Below are positions 34,638 through 43,961 of a DNA stretch of 49,868 nucleotides, in pieces. The position numbers were made by a program, and so were the translations under genes. Each line of letters begins with the position of its first letter. The first letter of the stretch is position 1. Source of the DNA: Luteolibacter pohnpeiensis. Its GTDB lineage: Bacteria > Verrucomicrobiota > Verrucomicrobiia > Verrucomicrobiales > Akkermansiaceae. The notes beneath the pieces were generated by a model, which made no database searches, had not been told where the DNA came from, and was given only the letters and a program-made list of their open reading frames with translations. The stretch spans positions 1-49,868 of the forward strand of contig NZ_JAENIJ010000031.1 in NCBI RefSeq assembly GCF_016595435.1. The letters are read 5' to 3'.

Positions 34638-35534
34638 ATGCTTGGGGAAAAACGCGCAGCCATCGCCGGAGTCACAGGATTTATCGGCCGTGGCCTGCCC
34701 GCGCTCCTCGCACAACAGCAAATCCGCACCACCGGCATCAGCCGCGCCGCAAAGCAACCCAGTCCGGAGATCGATCGCTGGCAATCCTACGATTCACTCG
34801 ATTTCGCCCATCATTTCGCCGTAATCAACCTCGCCGGCGCCCCTGTGGACAAGCGCTGGACCCGCAGTTATCGCCAAAAAATCATCGATAGCCGGGTCGG
34901 GACAACCAGGCAGATCGTCGCAGCCATCGCACGCCTGCCCGCAAACCAACGCCCCGCGGTTCTGATCAATGGTTCCGCCACCGGCTATTATGGAAACCGG
35001 GCAGACGAATTGCTTTCAGAATCCGCCAACTGCGGGGACGATTTCCTCGCCAATGTCTGCAGCGAGTGGGAAGCCGCCGCCTTGGAAGCAGAAACCCTCG
35101 GGGTCCGCGTCGTCCTGCTTCGCATCGGGGTGGTCCTCGGCAAAGAGGGGCCAGCCTTCAAGAAACTCCGCTTGGCATTGGGCACCGGCCTGGGAGGCAG
35201 ACTCGGCTCCGGGCAACAATGGGTCCCCTGGATTCACTTGGATGATCTCCGCCGGGCAATCGTTTACACCGTCACAGAAGCCGACATTTCCGGACCGGTG
35301 AATGGCACCGCGCCACACCCGGAACGCAATGCGGAGATGACGAAAAAATTTGCGAATGCACTTCATCGCCCCGCCATCTTTCCCGTTCCGGGATTTGCGC
35401 TTCAACTCGCCCTTGGTGGATTTGCCAGCGCCCTGTTAGGAAGTCAAAAGGCCGTCCCGTCTGCCCTAATCAAAGCCGGTTTCGAATTCGAGTTCCAGGA
35501 TTTGGAATCCGCCTTGTCAGATCTCATCGGATAG
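34638..35534 (+). CDS. TIGR01777 family epimerase/SDR protein (YfcH-like)
   Basis: The 298-residue protein has an NAD(P)-binding start (AAIAGVTGFIGRGLPALL), then VINLAGAPVDKRWT, LINGSATGYYGNR and a C-terminal conserved FPVPGFALQLALG and GSQKAVPSALIKAGFEF. This is the pattern of TIGR01777/YfcH sugar-nucleotide epimerase-like proteins, whose physiological role is unknown. ATG 34638 is chosen; GTG 34632 is possible. It is divergent from lptD with about 107 bp between the starts. No obvious operon partner downstream other than the antiporter gene 42 bp later. Confidence 0.85.
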   Translation: MLGEKRAAIAGVTGFIGRGLPALLAQQQIRTTGISRAAKQPSPEIDRWQSYDSLDFAHHFAVINLAGAPVDKRWTRSYRQKIIDSRVGTTRQIVAAIARLPANQRPAVLINGSATGYYGNRADELLSESANCGDDFLANVCSEWEAAALEAETLGVRVVLLRIGVVLGKEGPAFKKLRLALGTGLGGRLGSGQQWVPWIHLDDLRRAIVYTVTEADISGPVNGTAPHPERNAEMTKKFANALHRPAIFPVPGFALQLALGGFASALLGSQKAVPSALIKAGFEFEFQDLESALSDLIG

Positions 35535-35576
35535 TCTCATTAAGCAGTACAAGACTCCGATTTTTTCCCTAGCTCC

Positions 35577-37322
35577 GTGTTCATTCCCTCATTTCTGGCA
35601 GCAGGTTCTGCCGATGTTTCGCCCTTGTTTGCGCTGCTCAGCCTGGTGCTGATCTTTGCCGTCCTGATGTCGCTTTTATTGGCTAAGCTGAAGCAAAACT
35701 TTCTGATCGGCTACCTCTTGTGCGGAGTGATCATCGCGAACGCAGGTTTGCTTGCCCTGGTCGGCGGGCCTGAAGCGGAAACGGATGCTGTCATCTCTCA
35801 CCTCGCTGAGCTCGGCATCATTCTCTTGATGTTCACGCTGGGAATTGAGTTCTCGTTGGGCGAACTGAAACATCTATGGCGCGTGTCGCTGCTTGGGGGC
35901 GGCAGCCAAGTCGGGATCGCCGCAATCATTACTGGCCTCACCCTTTGGCTAACCACTTCCTTCCCGGGTGCCGATCTGGTCGTGCTGGCCGTTGCAATCA
36001 CCCTGAGTTCGACAGCCGTGTCGATGAAATCGTTCCAGGACATGGGCCAGTCGAACAACCCAAGTGCCCGGACTTCGCTCGCCATCGCCTTGTTTCAAGA
36101 CATCGTGGTGATTCTCTTTCTCCTGATCCTCCCGGCTTTGTATGGCAAGGGTGAAGGCTCAATTTCAGTGGGAATCCTGCTCGCACTAGGCCGTGGAATT
36201 CTATTTCTGGGTGGCGCACTTTTGATCGGCAAATTTGGCGTCACGCCAATCCTCCATGCTGTTGCACGAACTCGTAGCCGGGAGCTTTTTACCCTGGCCG
36301 TGGTCGCGCTTTGCAGCGGCATCGCCGTCCTTGGAGCTGTGTTGAAACTCTCACCGGCGCTCGGGGCATTCGCCGCGGGAGTGGTTGTCAGTGAGTCGAT
36401 CTACCGTCATCGCATCATGGCGGACATCATGCCATTCCGCGATCTGTTCCTGGCCATCTTCTTCGTCTCAATCGGGCTACAAATCAATGTCTGGGTGGTT
36501 GCCCAGGACTGGGTTCGCATCCTCGGCTGCAGCGCAGTGATTCTTTTGGTGAAAGGGTTGATCGCCTTCAAAATCGCCCGCCTGTTCCGCCTGCCATTGA
36601 GGCCGGCGTTACTCACTGGCGCCGCTCTCTCCAGCTCTGGTGAGTTTTCACTGGTGTTAATTGCAAAGGCAAATAGTTACCACCCTCTAGCGGCTTCTAC
36701 CCAACAGCTCCTGCTGAGTTGCTCCGCATTTACCATGGCAGTGGTGCCCTTGTTAATGCGAGGCAGCAATGGTTTCGGAAAATTTCTTGAGAGCCGATTC
36801 AACCTCGATAGCCATCGCCTTCCTCGTCCGGAAAATCTCGGGCCTTCACAAACGATCAAGGAGCTCACCGATCATGCCGTGATCTGTGGTTATGGTCCGG
36901 TTGGCAGGGCGTTGAACGAAGCGCTCAAACAATCTGGTATTGAAACCCTGATCCTTGAGCTGAATTCCGATACGGTCCGGCAACTTAAAGCGGAAGGCCA
37001 GCCGGTGCTCTTTGCAGATGCAACCCATCCGGAAGCACTCGAACTTGCCGGCATCAAACGCGCGCGATTGGTCGCGTTTACTTTTCCAGCCGTCGAACTG
37101 ACCAAAGCCGCCGTTCCACTGGTTCGCGAGCACAATCCGAGTGTTGCCATTTTTGGCCGCGGAAAATTTGCCTCAGAGATCGCCGAACTTCGGCAACTGG
37201 ATATCACGGTGTTTCACGATGAAAGAGAAAGTTCCATCGCCATGATTCATGCCATCAAATCCGTCTATCAACGCGTGGATCTCTCAGCTGATGAGATTCG
37301 CCAGATCGCCAGTCGCTCCTAG
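35577..37322 (+). CDS. Cation:proton antiporter, KefB/CPA2 type with TrkA-N domain
   Basis: The 581-residue inner-membrane protein has about 12 hydrophobic helices over residues 14-400 (including FLIGYLLCGVIIANAG, LGIILLMFTLGIEFSLGEL and FQDIVVILFLLILPA), the Na+/H+ exchanger fold of CPA2 antiporters. A cytosolic NAD-binding TrkA-N/RCK domain follows from about 433, with GYGPVGRALNEAL as the nucleotide-binding glycine motif. The combination matches KefB/KefC-like K+ efflux or Na+/H+ antiporters. It starts at GTG 35577. Ion specificity cannot be decided. Confidence 0.9.
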   Translation: MFIPSFLAAGSADVSPLFALLSLVLIFAVLMSLLLAKLKQNFLIGYLLCGVIIANAGLLALVGGPEAETDAVISHLAELGIILLMFTLGIEFSLGELKHLWRVSLLGGGSQVGIAAIITGLTLWLTTSFPGADLVVLAVAITLSSTAVSMKSFQDMGQSNNPSARTSLAIALFQDIVVILFLLILPALYGKGEGSISVGILLALGRGILFLGGALLIGKFGVTPILHAVARTRSRELFTLAVVALCSGIAVLGAVLKLSPALGAFAAGVVVSESIYRHRIMADIMPFRDLFLAIFFVSIGLQINVWVVAQDWVRILGCSAVILLVKGLIAFKIARLFRLPLRPALLTGAALSSSGEFSLVLIAKANSYHPLAASTQQLLLSCSAFTMAVVPLLMRGSNGFGKFLESRFNLDSHRLPRPENLGPSQTIKELTDHAVICGYGPVGRALNEALKQSGIETLILELNSDTVRQLKAEGQPVLFADATHPEALELAGIKRARLVAFTFPAVELTKAAVPLVREHNPSVAIFGRGKFASEIAELRQLDITVFHDERESSIAMIHAIKSVYQRVDLSADEIRQIASRS

Positions 37323-37336
37323 AACCGGCTACTAAA

Positions 37337-37376
37337 AAACCCTGCGGGCCATGTTTACCATCGCCACACAGGGTTT
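37337..37376 (-). terminator. Stem-loop terminator of the PEP-CTERM gene
   Basis: AAACCCTG (37337-37344) pairs exactly with CAGGGTTT (37369-37376) around a 24-nt loop with minor internal pairing (GGC/GCC). On the leftward strand the stem is followed by a T-run (bases 37339-37334). It sits between the convergent antiporter and PEP-CTERM genes and may serve both. The large loop lowers confidence. Confidence 0.5.
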
Positions 37377-37399
37377 GATTTCATCAAGCCATGAAAAGA

Positions 37400-38095
37400 T
37401 CAGCGGCGGCGGCGCGAGAATGCAATGCCAGCCATGGCAAGCCCTGACATCAAGACCACGGATGGTTCAGGAATGGCTTCACCATAAGCAATGCCATCAT
37501 AGACAACCCGATCGCTCGAAACCGACGATGCATCTACCCAAACGTAGAAAGTTCCGGTCTCGTCCGTGGTGACATCAGGTAGGGAAACCCAATAACGAGT
37601 ATCAGTCGCTGGAGAAGCATCGCTGGTTCCCAAAGCATCTGTACTGCTATCTACCAACGCATTTCCATCGTTGTCTAGATACGTAACGAATCCAGTGGTT
37701 GCGCTTTCAACACTCGCTGAAAGGCTCCAATTGCGGTTGGTGGCGGTGGAAACGTTGCCAATATAGTACAACCGGATGTCAGTGTAAGTGGTATTCGCCG
37801 ACAAACCTGTTACGGCCGTCATGATCATCAGACTTCCATCCGCGAGGTTAAGCTGAAAAGCAGTGCCATTGTAACCAATCGCACCAGGTCCCGTAGTCCG
37901 CAAATCCCAGAGAAAATTATCAGCGCCTCCGCTGGGATTTACAATATACCAATCCGTGGCACTCAGCGTTGAAGCATTTACGGTATTACCGCCTTCACCG
38001 CCTGTTGCATCGACATAGGTCAATGCAGCATGAGCTGACGAAAGTGATAGCAACGGGAGCGCAAGTAGAAACAGTTTTGATCGCATAGGGTTCAT
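37400..38095 (-). CDS. Secreted PEP-CTERM protein
   Basis: The 231-residue protein has a Sec signal (about 4-23, LFLLALPLLSLSSAHA), a beta-rich mature part with many T/S/D/N residues (a sandwich-like surface domain), and the C-terminal sorting tag PEPSVVLMSGLAMAGIAF followed by RRRR. The tag is the PEP-CTERM signal processed by an exosortase in exopolysaccharide-producing Gram-negatives. The exosortase itself is not in the window. ATG 38093-38095 is used; ATG three codons later is possible. No close function is recognised. The gene is alone, flanked by a terminator. Confidence 0.85.
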   Translation of the reverse strand: MNPMRSKLFLLALPLLSLSSAHAALTYVDATGGEGGNTVNASTLSATDWYIVNPSGGADNFLWDLRTTGPGAIGYNGTAFQLNLADGSLMIMTAVTGLSANTTYTDIRLYYIGNVSTATNRNWSLSASVESATTGFVTYLDNDGNALVDSSTDALGTSDASPATDTRYWVSLPDVTTDETGTFYVWVDASSVSSDRVVYDGIAYGEAIPEPSVVLMSGLAMAGIAFSRRRR

Positions 38096-38363
38096 TGATT
38101 TTTGAGGAATATGGTAAAATACCTAACCACAAATTAAGTTCTCAAGACATTTTCAGCGCTATGACCGATTCAGTCTGGATCGATCAAGATTCCATCAAAA
38201 AATCACTCCATCCATTCCCAGGAAGGAACGAAGATTCACTGGACTCACTGCCATATCGCGAGGCTCTAACGCCATATTGACAACATCCATTCGTCCTCAT
38301 TCCGCCAGACATGAGATCATTTTTCAGCTTTCCCCGTTTCGGTTTCGCCTCTGAGATGGTGGA

Positions 38364-39809
38364 ATGTCAACTGGTCACCCGCTGAAACATCACGCCACTT
38401 TGCTCATTGGCGTTGGATTATTGCTATTCAGCGTATTTTCGCCAGCACTTCCCAATCTGAGTCATGAAGCAACGAAAGTCGCCCTGCTGGCTGTTGCGAT
38501 GTCGTTCCTTTGGGTAACTGAGGCCATACCCATTCCAGCAACCGCATTATTGCCTATCGTCTTACTGCCCCTTTCAGGGGTTTCATCTGTGGGAGAAGCC
38601 ACCAGCCCATATGCGGATCCCATCATCTATCTTTTCATGGGAGGCTTCATGCTTTCCATCGCGATGGAACGTTGGAATTTGCACCGTCGCCTGGCGCTCC
38701 GGATCATCTGTGTGTTTGGCACCAAACCGCGATCGCTGGTTCTCGGCTTTCTGGTCTCGGCGGCCTTTCTGAGCATGTGGGTAAGCAATTCCGCAACAGC
38801 CATGATGTTGCTGCCGATTGCGATCTCCATACACGGCATCCTTAAACGGGACGCATCGCTCACCGCCCCATCCAGCCATTTAGGCAGCGCCTTGGTGCTC
38901 GCCATCGCTTATGGCGCAAACATCGGCGGGATGGGAACCCTGATTGGCACGCCACCCAATGCGATTCTCAAAGGCTTTCTGGAACGCACTTACGGCATCC
39001 ATATCAGCTTCGCCGATTGGATGAAACTCGGCGTTCCGTTAGTCATTCTTTCCGTCCCGTTGGCCCATCTTATCCTGACGCGGGTGAGCTTCAGAGTTCA
39101 AAATGACGACACGCCGGGACTCAAAAGTTCGATCGATCAAGAGCTCATCAAACTTGGTAAAACCACTCGACCTGAATGGATCGTCTTGCTGGCTTTCAGC
39201 TGCGCTGTCGTTGCCTGGATCACGCGTGGATTCTGGAAATCCTCGTATCCTTTCATCACGGATGAGGTGATCGCAATGACCGCCGCCACCACTCTCTTTT
39301 TCATCCCTGCCGAATTTCAAAGCCGCCGGTTTGTGCTTGATTGGGATGCCGTCCGGAAAATCCCGTGGGATGTCCTCATCTTTTTTGGTGGCGGCCTAAG
39401 CCTGGCATCCGCCTTTGAAAAAACCAAACTCGCCGAGTCCATGGCCGGCATGCTCAACGGACTCGCATCTTGGCCCGCCTTGTGGATCGTATTCCTGGTG
39501 GTTGCGGTCATGATCATCGCAACCGCGCTCACCAGCAATACCGCCACGACCGCTGCATTTTTACCTGTCATCGGCGCACTCGCTGTAACTCTTGATCTAC
39601 CCATCCTACTTCTAACAGCTCCAGTCGCGCTGGCTGCCAGCGCCGATTTCATGCTCCCGGTAGGCACTCCACCCAATGCAATTGCCTATGGCTCCGGGCT
39701 CGTCCCCTTACCTCGCATGATACGATCCGGGCTGTGGGTCGATCTCCTTTTCCTATTACTCATTCCCCTGCTCATGTGGACCATCGGCCGCTGGGTTTTC
39801 AGCCTTTGA
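38364..39809 (+). CDS. DASS (SLC13) family sodium:dicarboxylate/sulfate symporter
   Basis: The 481-residue inner-membrane protein has about 11-12 hydrophobic helices and the family's substrate/Na+ motifs: SNSATAMMLLPIA in the first half with GTPPNAILKGF, and TSNTATTAAFLPV with GTPPNAIAYGSG in the second half. The duplicated SNT/GTPPNA hairpins are diagnostic of DASS transporters, which import succinate, citrate, sulfate or phosphate with Na+. Substrate undecided. The start at 38364 is the first conserved ATG. Its 3' end overlaps the convergent SGNH gene by 54 bp. Confidence 0.9.
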   Translation: MSTGHPLKHHATLLIGVGLLLFSVFSPALPNLSHEATKVALLAVAMSFLWVTEAIPIPATALLPIVLLPLSGVSSVGEATSPYADPIIYLFMGGFMLSIAMERWNLHRRLALRIICVFGTKPRSLVLGFLVSAAFLSMWVSNSATAMMLLPIAISIHGILKRDASLTAPSSHLGSALVLAIAYGANIGGMGTLIGTPPNAILKGFLERTYGIHISFADWMKLGVPLVILSVPLAHLILTRVSFRVQNDDTPGLKSSIDQELIKLGKTTRPEWIVLLAFSCAVVAWITRGFWKSSYPFITDEVIAMTAATTLFFIPAEFQSRRFVLDWDAVRKIPWDVLIFFGGGLSLASAFEKTKLAESMAGMLNGLASWPALWIVFLVVAVMIIATALTSNTATTAAFLPVIGALAVTLDLPILLLTAPVALAASADFMLPVGTPPNAIAYGSGLVPLPRMIRSGLWVDLLFLLLIPLLMWTIGRWVFSL

Positions 39810-40958
39810 TGGTGATGCCGTGGTTGAAGCCGGAGTGGCATCGCTGGCGGCATCCGTCGCCATTGCCATCACTTGGAGCGTTGCTGTATTGCTGACCGCC
39901 GAAGAAATCGCATTTGAGACACGCACCGAAAACAACGCCCCATTCATGGTTGCTGGCGCATTAGGCAATTCATATGTCAATGCGGTAGCTCCTTCAATCG
40001 GTTCACCATCCTTCATCCATTGAACCTCGATCGGCTGAGAGCCCCGGACTTCCACTTGGAATTTCGCCGATTGATGCTCTCCAACTGATATCGAAACCGG
40101 CTGACTTTGAAAGCCCACTTTCATCGTTCCCGTCACCGTTTCCCATGCCGCTTGTTCCAAATCATATGGATTAACCGTTAGATTCAATCCCAGGGACAAA
40201 ACGGCAGGATTCAAATGCAAGCCTGTAGGACTTTTTCCATATATCGTCGCATAAAAAACAGCCGCACTTAGAAAATAACCATTATCATTTCCATGATACT
40301 CATCGATATCATGTAGGTGAGAAAACTGTGGATTGGTCTCAGCCAGCATCCCGCCGACATTCAACCAAGCATCGCCTGCAGGAGCCACCAGAACCGGAGG
40401 ATTTTCCGGATGATCCTTATTGAGAGCTTCGGCCAACGAGCGATATCCAGCTCTCAATTCATCCTGCATTTCAGTCGTGGAAGCAAAGGAGTCCGGCATC
40501 GAAATCCCCGAGATAAGTGGATGCTTCGCACTACGCGCCCAAGTCTCATAGAGGATCACTTCGGTATCCGCCCGATTGGAAATCACGCGTTCATAAAGTG
40601 CCCTTCCAAATTCCAAGTGCTTATCCAGATTCCCGAGATGCGTCGGCTCGGTGGAGTAGTTTTGCAAGATCACGTAATCCCAAGGTTCCGAACCGATTGC
40701 TGCACGGGTGCCTTGATCGTTTTCATGAAACTCAAAATTCTTTCCACCCACTGCTGACATTTTCACAAGCGGCTCACCATCTCCGCCCGCGATGGCCATG
40801 CGTTCGAAAATCTTAGGCACGCTAGCAGTCCCACCATGGCCAAATGTGAAACTGTTCCCGATGAACAAAACTTTTTGCCCGGCATGACACGGCAATGAAA
40901 TCGATACCAACAACAAGAAGGTGCGAACAACACGTGGAGCAAAATTGAGAAGGCGCAT
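39756..40958 (-). CDS. Secreted SGNH-like esterase with Ig-like domain
   Basis: The 400-residue protein has a signal peptide (about 10-26, LLLVSISLPCHA), then a GDSL/SGNH-hydrolase opening: LFIGNSFTFGHGG, with the nucleophile serine at S36. The later DIDEYHGNDNGYFLSA segment may hold acid residues. From about 280 to 360 lies an immunoglobulin-like domain (GEHQSAKFQVEVRG... IQWMKDGEPIEG... FSVRVSNAISS). The last 35 residues are low-complexity A/T/S/P. Domain order and secretion suggest a polysaccharide- or surface-acting enzyme. No acid/base residues are certain. Its tail overlaps the convergent DASS gene by 54 bp. Confidence 0.75.
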   Translation of the reverse strand: MRLLNFAPRVVRTFLLLVSISLPCHAGQKVLFIGNSFTFGHGGTASVPKIFERMAIAGGDGEPLVKMSAVGGKNFEFHENDQGTRAAIGSEPWDYVILQNYSTEPTHLGNLDKHLEFGRALYERVISNRADTEVILYETWARSAKHPLISGISMPDSFASTTEMQDELRAGYRSLAEALNKDHPENPPVLVAPAGDAWLNVGGMLAETNPQFSHLHDIDEYHGNDNGYFLSAAVFYATIYGKSPTGLHLNPAVLSLGLNLTVNPYDLEQAAWETVTGTMKVGFQSQPVSISVGEHQSAKFQVEVRGSQPIEVQWMKDGEPIEGATALTYELPNAPATMNGALFSVRVSNAISSAVSNTATLQVMAMATDAASDATPASTTASPSKAENPAADGPHEQGNE

Positions 40959-41055
40959 GATGGGGTATTGGCGATCGATCCGAGCTAGCAGAAGCTAGGA
41001 GCAGATTCATACGAGGAGTTCCGCCACCTTTTTTCCCAAGATGGCTGGCAGCTGT

Positions 41056-41071
41056 GAGATTCTTGAATCTC
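41056..41071. promoter_or_regulatory. Short palindrome upstream of the HAD gene
   Basis: GAGATTC (41056-41062) and its exact complement GAATCTC (41065-41071) are two bases apart, 32 bp before the ATG of the HAD phosphatase. It could be an operator or a mRNA hairpin. The rest of 40959-41103 shows nothing else. Confidence 0.25.
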
Positions 41072-41103
41072 GACTCTTCGGAATTCGATCCTAAACTCAC
41101 CTC

Positions 41104-41985
41104 ATGGCCGCCCCGCAAAGCACAATCGCCCTGGTCTACGATTACGACCAAACGCTCAGCCCTAGCTACATGCAGGATGATGTGCTTTTCCCTGAATTTG
41201 GAATTGATCCGACTCAATTTTGGAAGAAGTGCAATGCCCTTGTTCACGAGCAGAAATGGGACGGTGAGCTGGCCTACATGAAGTGTTTGCTCGACTACCT
41301 CGGCATGGACAATGTGACCAACACCCGCCTCAACGAGCTTGGTGCCGGGTTGCGTTTTTTCCCTGGCCTCCCTGAGCTTTTCGAAGATCTGCCAAAAGCC
41401 GCGCTACGCCCGGAGCACGAAGCCGCGGGGATCAAAGTCGAGCACTACATCATTTCCTCCGGACTCAAGGCATTGCTCGATGGCTCCCGCCTGAAACCAT
41501 TTGTCAAAGCCATGTTCGGCTGCGAATTCGGCGAAGATAATGAGGGCCGCATCAGTTTCCCGAAGCGTGTGATTTCCCACACTTCCAAAACCCAGTTCCT
41601 GTTCCGCATCAACAAAGGCATGCTGCGCTACGATCAGGACGTGAACGATCACATGCCACCTGAACAACGGCCGATCCCGTTCGAGAACATGGTATACGTC
41701 GGCGATGGCCCGACAGACGTGCCCTGCTTCACGGTCATGGCGCGCAACGGCGGCCAAGGCATCGCGGTTTATAACCCAGAAGATCCAACCGGACGTTCAT
41801 TCCGCAAATGCTTCCAACTTTCAACCCACGCAGGACGAGTCAAACACATCGCTCCAGCCGACTATCGCCAAGGTTCACATCTCTGGTTGTTGCTGCAGGA
41901 AATGGTCACGGAAACTGCCGACCGCATTCTCACACGCCGCAGTGACGAACTCAGCCGCGCAACCGTCGCAGCACCGACGTTCTAA
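41104..41985 (+). CDS. HAD superfamily phosphatase-like hydrolase
   Basis: The 293-residue cytoplasmic protein has motif [11 protein letters not shown] with the nucleophile pair D13/D15, a later [12 protein letters not shown] cap region, motif II ISSG, motif III lysine in [10 protein letters not shown] and motif [15 protein letters not shown]. These are the HAD catalytic signatures for a Mg2+-dependent phosphatase. The substrate is unknown; the sequence is longer than phosphoserine phosphatases and lacks clear sugar-phosphatase cues. The ATG is at 41104. It lies 86 bp before the A-B-A-B array but no link is evident. Confidence 0.85.
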   Translation: MAAPQSTIALVYDYDQTLSPSYMQDDVLFPEFGIDPTQFWKKCNALVHEQKWDGELAYMKCLLDYLGMDNVTNTRLNELGAGLRFFPGLPELFEDLPKAALRPEHEAAGIKVEHYIISSGLKALLDGSRLKPFVKAMFGCEFGEDNEGRISFPKRVISHTSKTQFLFRINKGMLRYDQDVNDHMPPEQRPIPFENMVYVGDGPTDVPCFTVMARNGGQGIAVYNPEDPTGRSFRKCFQLSTHAGRVKHIAPADYRQGSHLWLLLQEMVTETADRILTRRSDELSRATVAAPTF

Positions 41986-42071
41986 GGCGATAAAATCCTC
42001 CACGCGGTGCATTCAAGCCGCATCAACTCGGGATTTGCCATGCATGGAACGGGTGGCTAAAAAGGATTCAC

Positions 42072-42929
42072 ATGGTATCGGACCGCTCCAAAGATCATTC
42101 CCGTCCTTGGTTTCTCTGGGCAGCCAGTGCACTGCTCGGCCTCGGCATTGGCTATGTGACCCGATCGGATCAGTTCGGTCTCTGGAATCTAACCGATCTC
42201 GATCCGGCCCCTGTTCCACCAACTCCTGCCGCGATCGATGCTGCACACACCGCTAAAGCACCTGAAACTCCGGAACCTGAAAAGCCGCATAAGCTCAGTT
42301 TCAGCCAACAGCAGGTGGATTTGCTGCTGAAAAATCCAACCGCTTACCGATTGCGACTGGATCGTTTGCAAAGTCCGTCCGATCGCGAAAATTGGGTCGC
42401 CATGACCGCCAGGTTCTTCACCTGGGATAGCCAGCAACAAGCCGAAGCCAAGGAAGCTCTCGATCGCTGCGCCAATGACATCCGCACGGCGATTGATCAG
42501 CAATCGAGCATCGACGAAACCAATCCAGCGGATGTGGTGATCGATTACCAACAAGCCGCCGCTCCCGTTGCCCGCGCCATCGACCAATTCGAGCACGCGG
42601 TTGAAGATCTGGTGGACGATCGGTGCTTTCAACAACTCAGCCTCATCGCCGAACTTGATGGTCTAAAAAAAGTCGTCACGCCCGACACGCGGATCCATAT
42701 CACCACGGAATATCCGCCTGCCGATGATTCGGAAGCTGAGTTGGCGGACGATCGGGTGATTTTTACAATCAGCTGGTTCCAAAATGATGCACTTTTCGCC
42801 CAGCGCCGCATGATGGATGCGACTCCTATTGTGGCTGAAATCCTCAAACAAGAAGCGATCTTCCCGGAAATCATGCCACAGCTTCGTTTGGGCGATTTGC
42901 TCAATCGAGCGGCCTTTTCCGCACCTTGA
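42072..42929 (+). CDS. Membrane-anchored unknown protein, family A copy 1 of the A-B-A-B array
   Basis: The 285-residue protein has an N-terminal transmembrane helix (about 12-30, WFLWAASALLGLGIGYV), a P/A-rich linker, and a helical outer domain. It pairs with family A copy 2 (43962-44789): shared landmarks are QQVDLLLKNPTAY with QADLILEEPSRF, QSSIDETNPADVVID with QSVVDSTVPGKIQID, and DRCFQQLSLIAELDGL with DRDYSRLKAVTDLDAL. No enzyme motif or known domain is recognised. It is followed by family B copy 1 after 76 bp. Function unknown; the tandem pairing with B implies joint work. Confidence 0.75.
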   Translation: MVSDRSKDHSRPWFLWAASALLGLGIGYVTRSDQFGLWNLTDLDPAPVPPTPAAIDAAHTAKAPETPEPEKPHKLSFSQQQVDLLLKNPTAYRLRLDRLQSPSDRENWVAMTARFFTWDSQQQAEAKEALDRCANDIRTAIDQQSSIDETNPADVVIDYQQAAAPVARAIDQFEHAVEDLVDDRCFQQLSLIAELDGLKKVVTPDTRIHITTEYPPADDSEAELADDRVIFTISWFQNDALFAQRRMMDATPIVAEILKQEAIFPEIMPQLRLGDLLNRAAFSAP

Positions 42930-43005
42930 AGCTGCAGAAAAATTTTCAGGGAAATGCTTTTTAATCCTCGCGCCTGAAGCTAGTGAAACTTGGATTAAAT
43001 CCGAT

Positions 43006-43956
43006 ATGAAAGCATATTTCTATCCAGTCCTTGCTTTGGTCCTATCCGCCGGACTTGGCTGGATGATTGCCAAAAGCGGGCTCATTTCCCGTGCGGACTC
43101 CCATGCAAGCAGCCCTACTGCCGCAATCCCTCCACGCCCGCAGCGTGCTGCGCAGGAGCAGCGCAAGCAAACCAGCACCACCCACCATGGCGACTCGATT
43201 CCACTCTCCATGCTGCAAGGACTCGGCGATCTCAAAGGCAGTCCACGGCTCACCGCTGCGTTCTGGTTCGGCGATGAAACTGAAATCCGCGATGCGAATT
43301 TCGCACATCTAACAGAATGGCTGCAGCTGACCGAAAACCAGCAAAATGCCCTCGCTTCAATTTTGCGTGAAGCCGAGAACGATCGACGTGATTGGGAAAT
43401 CGGGAACATCCATTCGCAACGAATAGACGAGGGAATCTATCAACTCGCATGGATCGATCACGACTCCAGCAGCCTGCCTGCTTTGCAGCAAGCACTCGCG
43501 CGCGAGTTTGGCGAGACGCTTGGTGAATCGATTTTCATCCGGGGAAATCTTCACCGATTTTTCGAACCGCTCAGCGGTTGGCAGCAGCGCCGTATCCCTG
43601 AGATCCTATTGACGATCAAATCTAACACAAATGGTGGCCTGGACTTTATTTTTACCAATGGTGATTGGAGGTCCGTATCTCCTCAAACCGGGGTCGATCC
43701 CACTAGCTTGCCATTGCTCAGGCTGGCTCATTTATTTGATTACCGCAGTGATGCCGAGGCCATGCTGAAATTGAGTGAAAAATCAGGCCCGCCTGTGGCC
43801 GCAGCCATCCCGGGCAAAGCAGGATTTGTATCCAGTCCGTTCTGCGGCAAAATCATCGATGTCCGCGGCATGCCAGCAGGCACATTGGTCGCAGACCCAA
43901 ACTTCCCATCAGCAGAAAAGAAATATTTCAGAGTGCCGCCACCAGCTGAAAATTAA
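43006..43956 (+). CDS. Membrane-anchored unknown protein, family B copy 1
   Basis: The 316-residue product (from ATG 43006) has a transmembrane helix at about 4-22 (YFYPVLALVLSAGLGWMIA), a linker, and a conserved outer domain. Compared with family B copy 2 it shares GSPRLTAAFWFGDE, FAHLTEWLQL, WIDHDSSSLPALQQALAREFG, IFIRGNLHRFFEPLSGW and a C-terminal IDVRGMPAGTLVADPNFPS. The last of these, including YFRVP, may be a family signature. I recognise no domain. It precedes family A copy 2 by 5 bp, so the four genes look like one operon. Confidence 0.8.
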   Translation: MKAYFYPVLALVLSAGLGWMIAKSGLISRADSHASSPTAAIPPRPQRAAQEQRKQTSTTHHGDSIPLSMLQGLGDLKGSPRLTAAFWFGDETEIRDANFAHLTEWLQLTENQQNALASILREAENDRRDWEIGNIHSQRIDEGIYQLAWIDHDSSSLPALQQALAREFGETLGESIFIRGNLHRFFEPLSGWQQRRIPEILLTIKSNTNGGLDFIFTNGDWRSVSPQTGVDPTSLPLLRLAHLFDYRSDAEAMLKLSEKSGPPVAAAIPGKAGFVSSPFCGKIIDVRGMPAGTLVADPNFPSAEKKYFRVPPPAEN

Positions 43957-43961
43957 TTCCC

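Noticed and set aside
38095..38280. Rightward 61-codon frame in the gap before the DASS gene
   Set aside because: It starts inside the start region of the opposing PEP-CTERM gene, has no motif, and ends well before the DASS gene. Probably chance.
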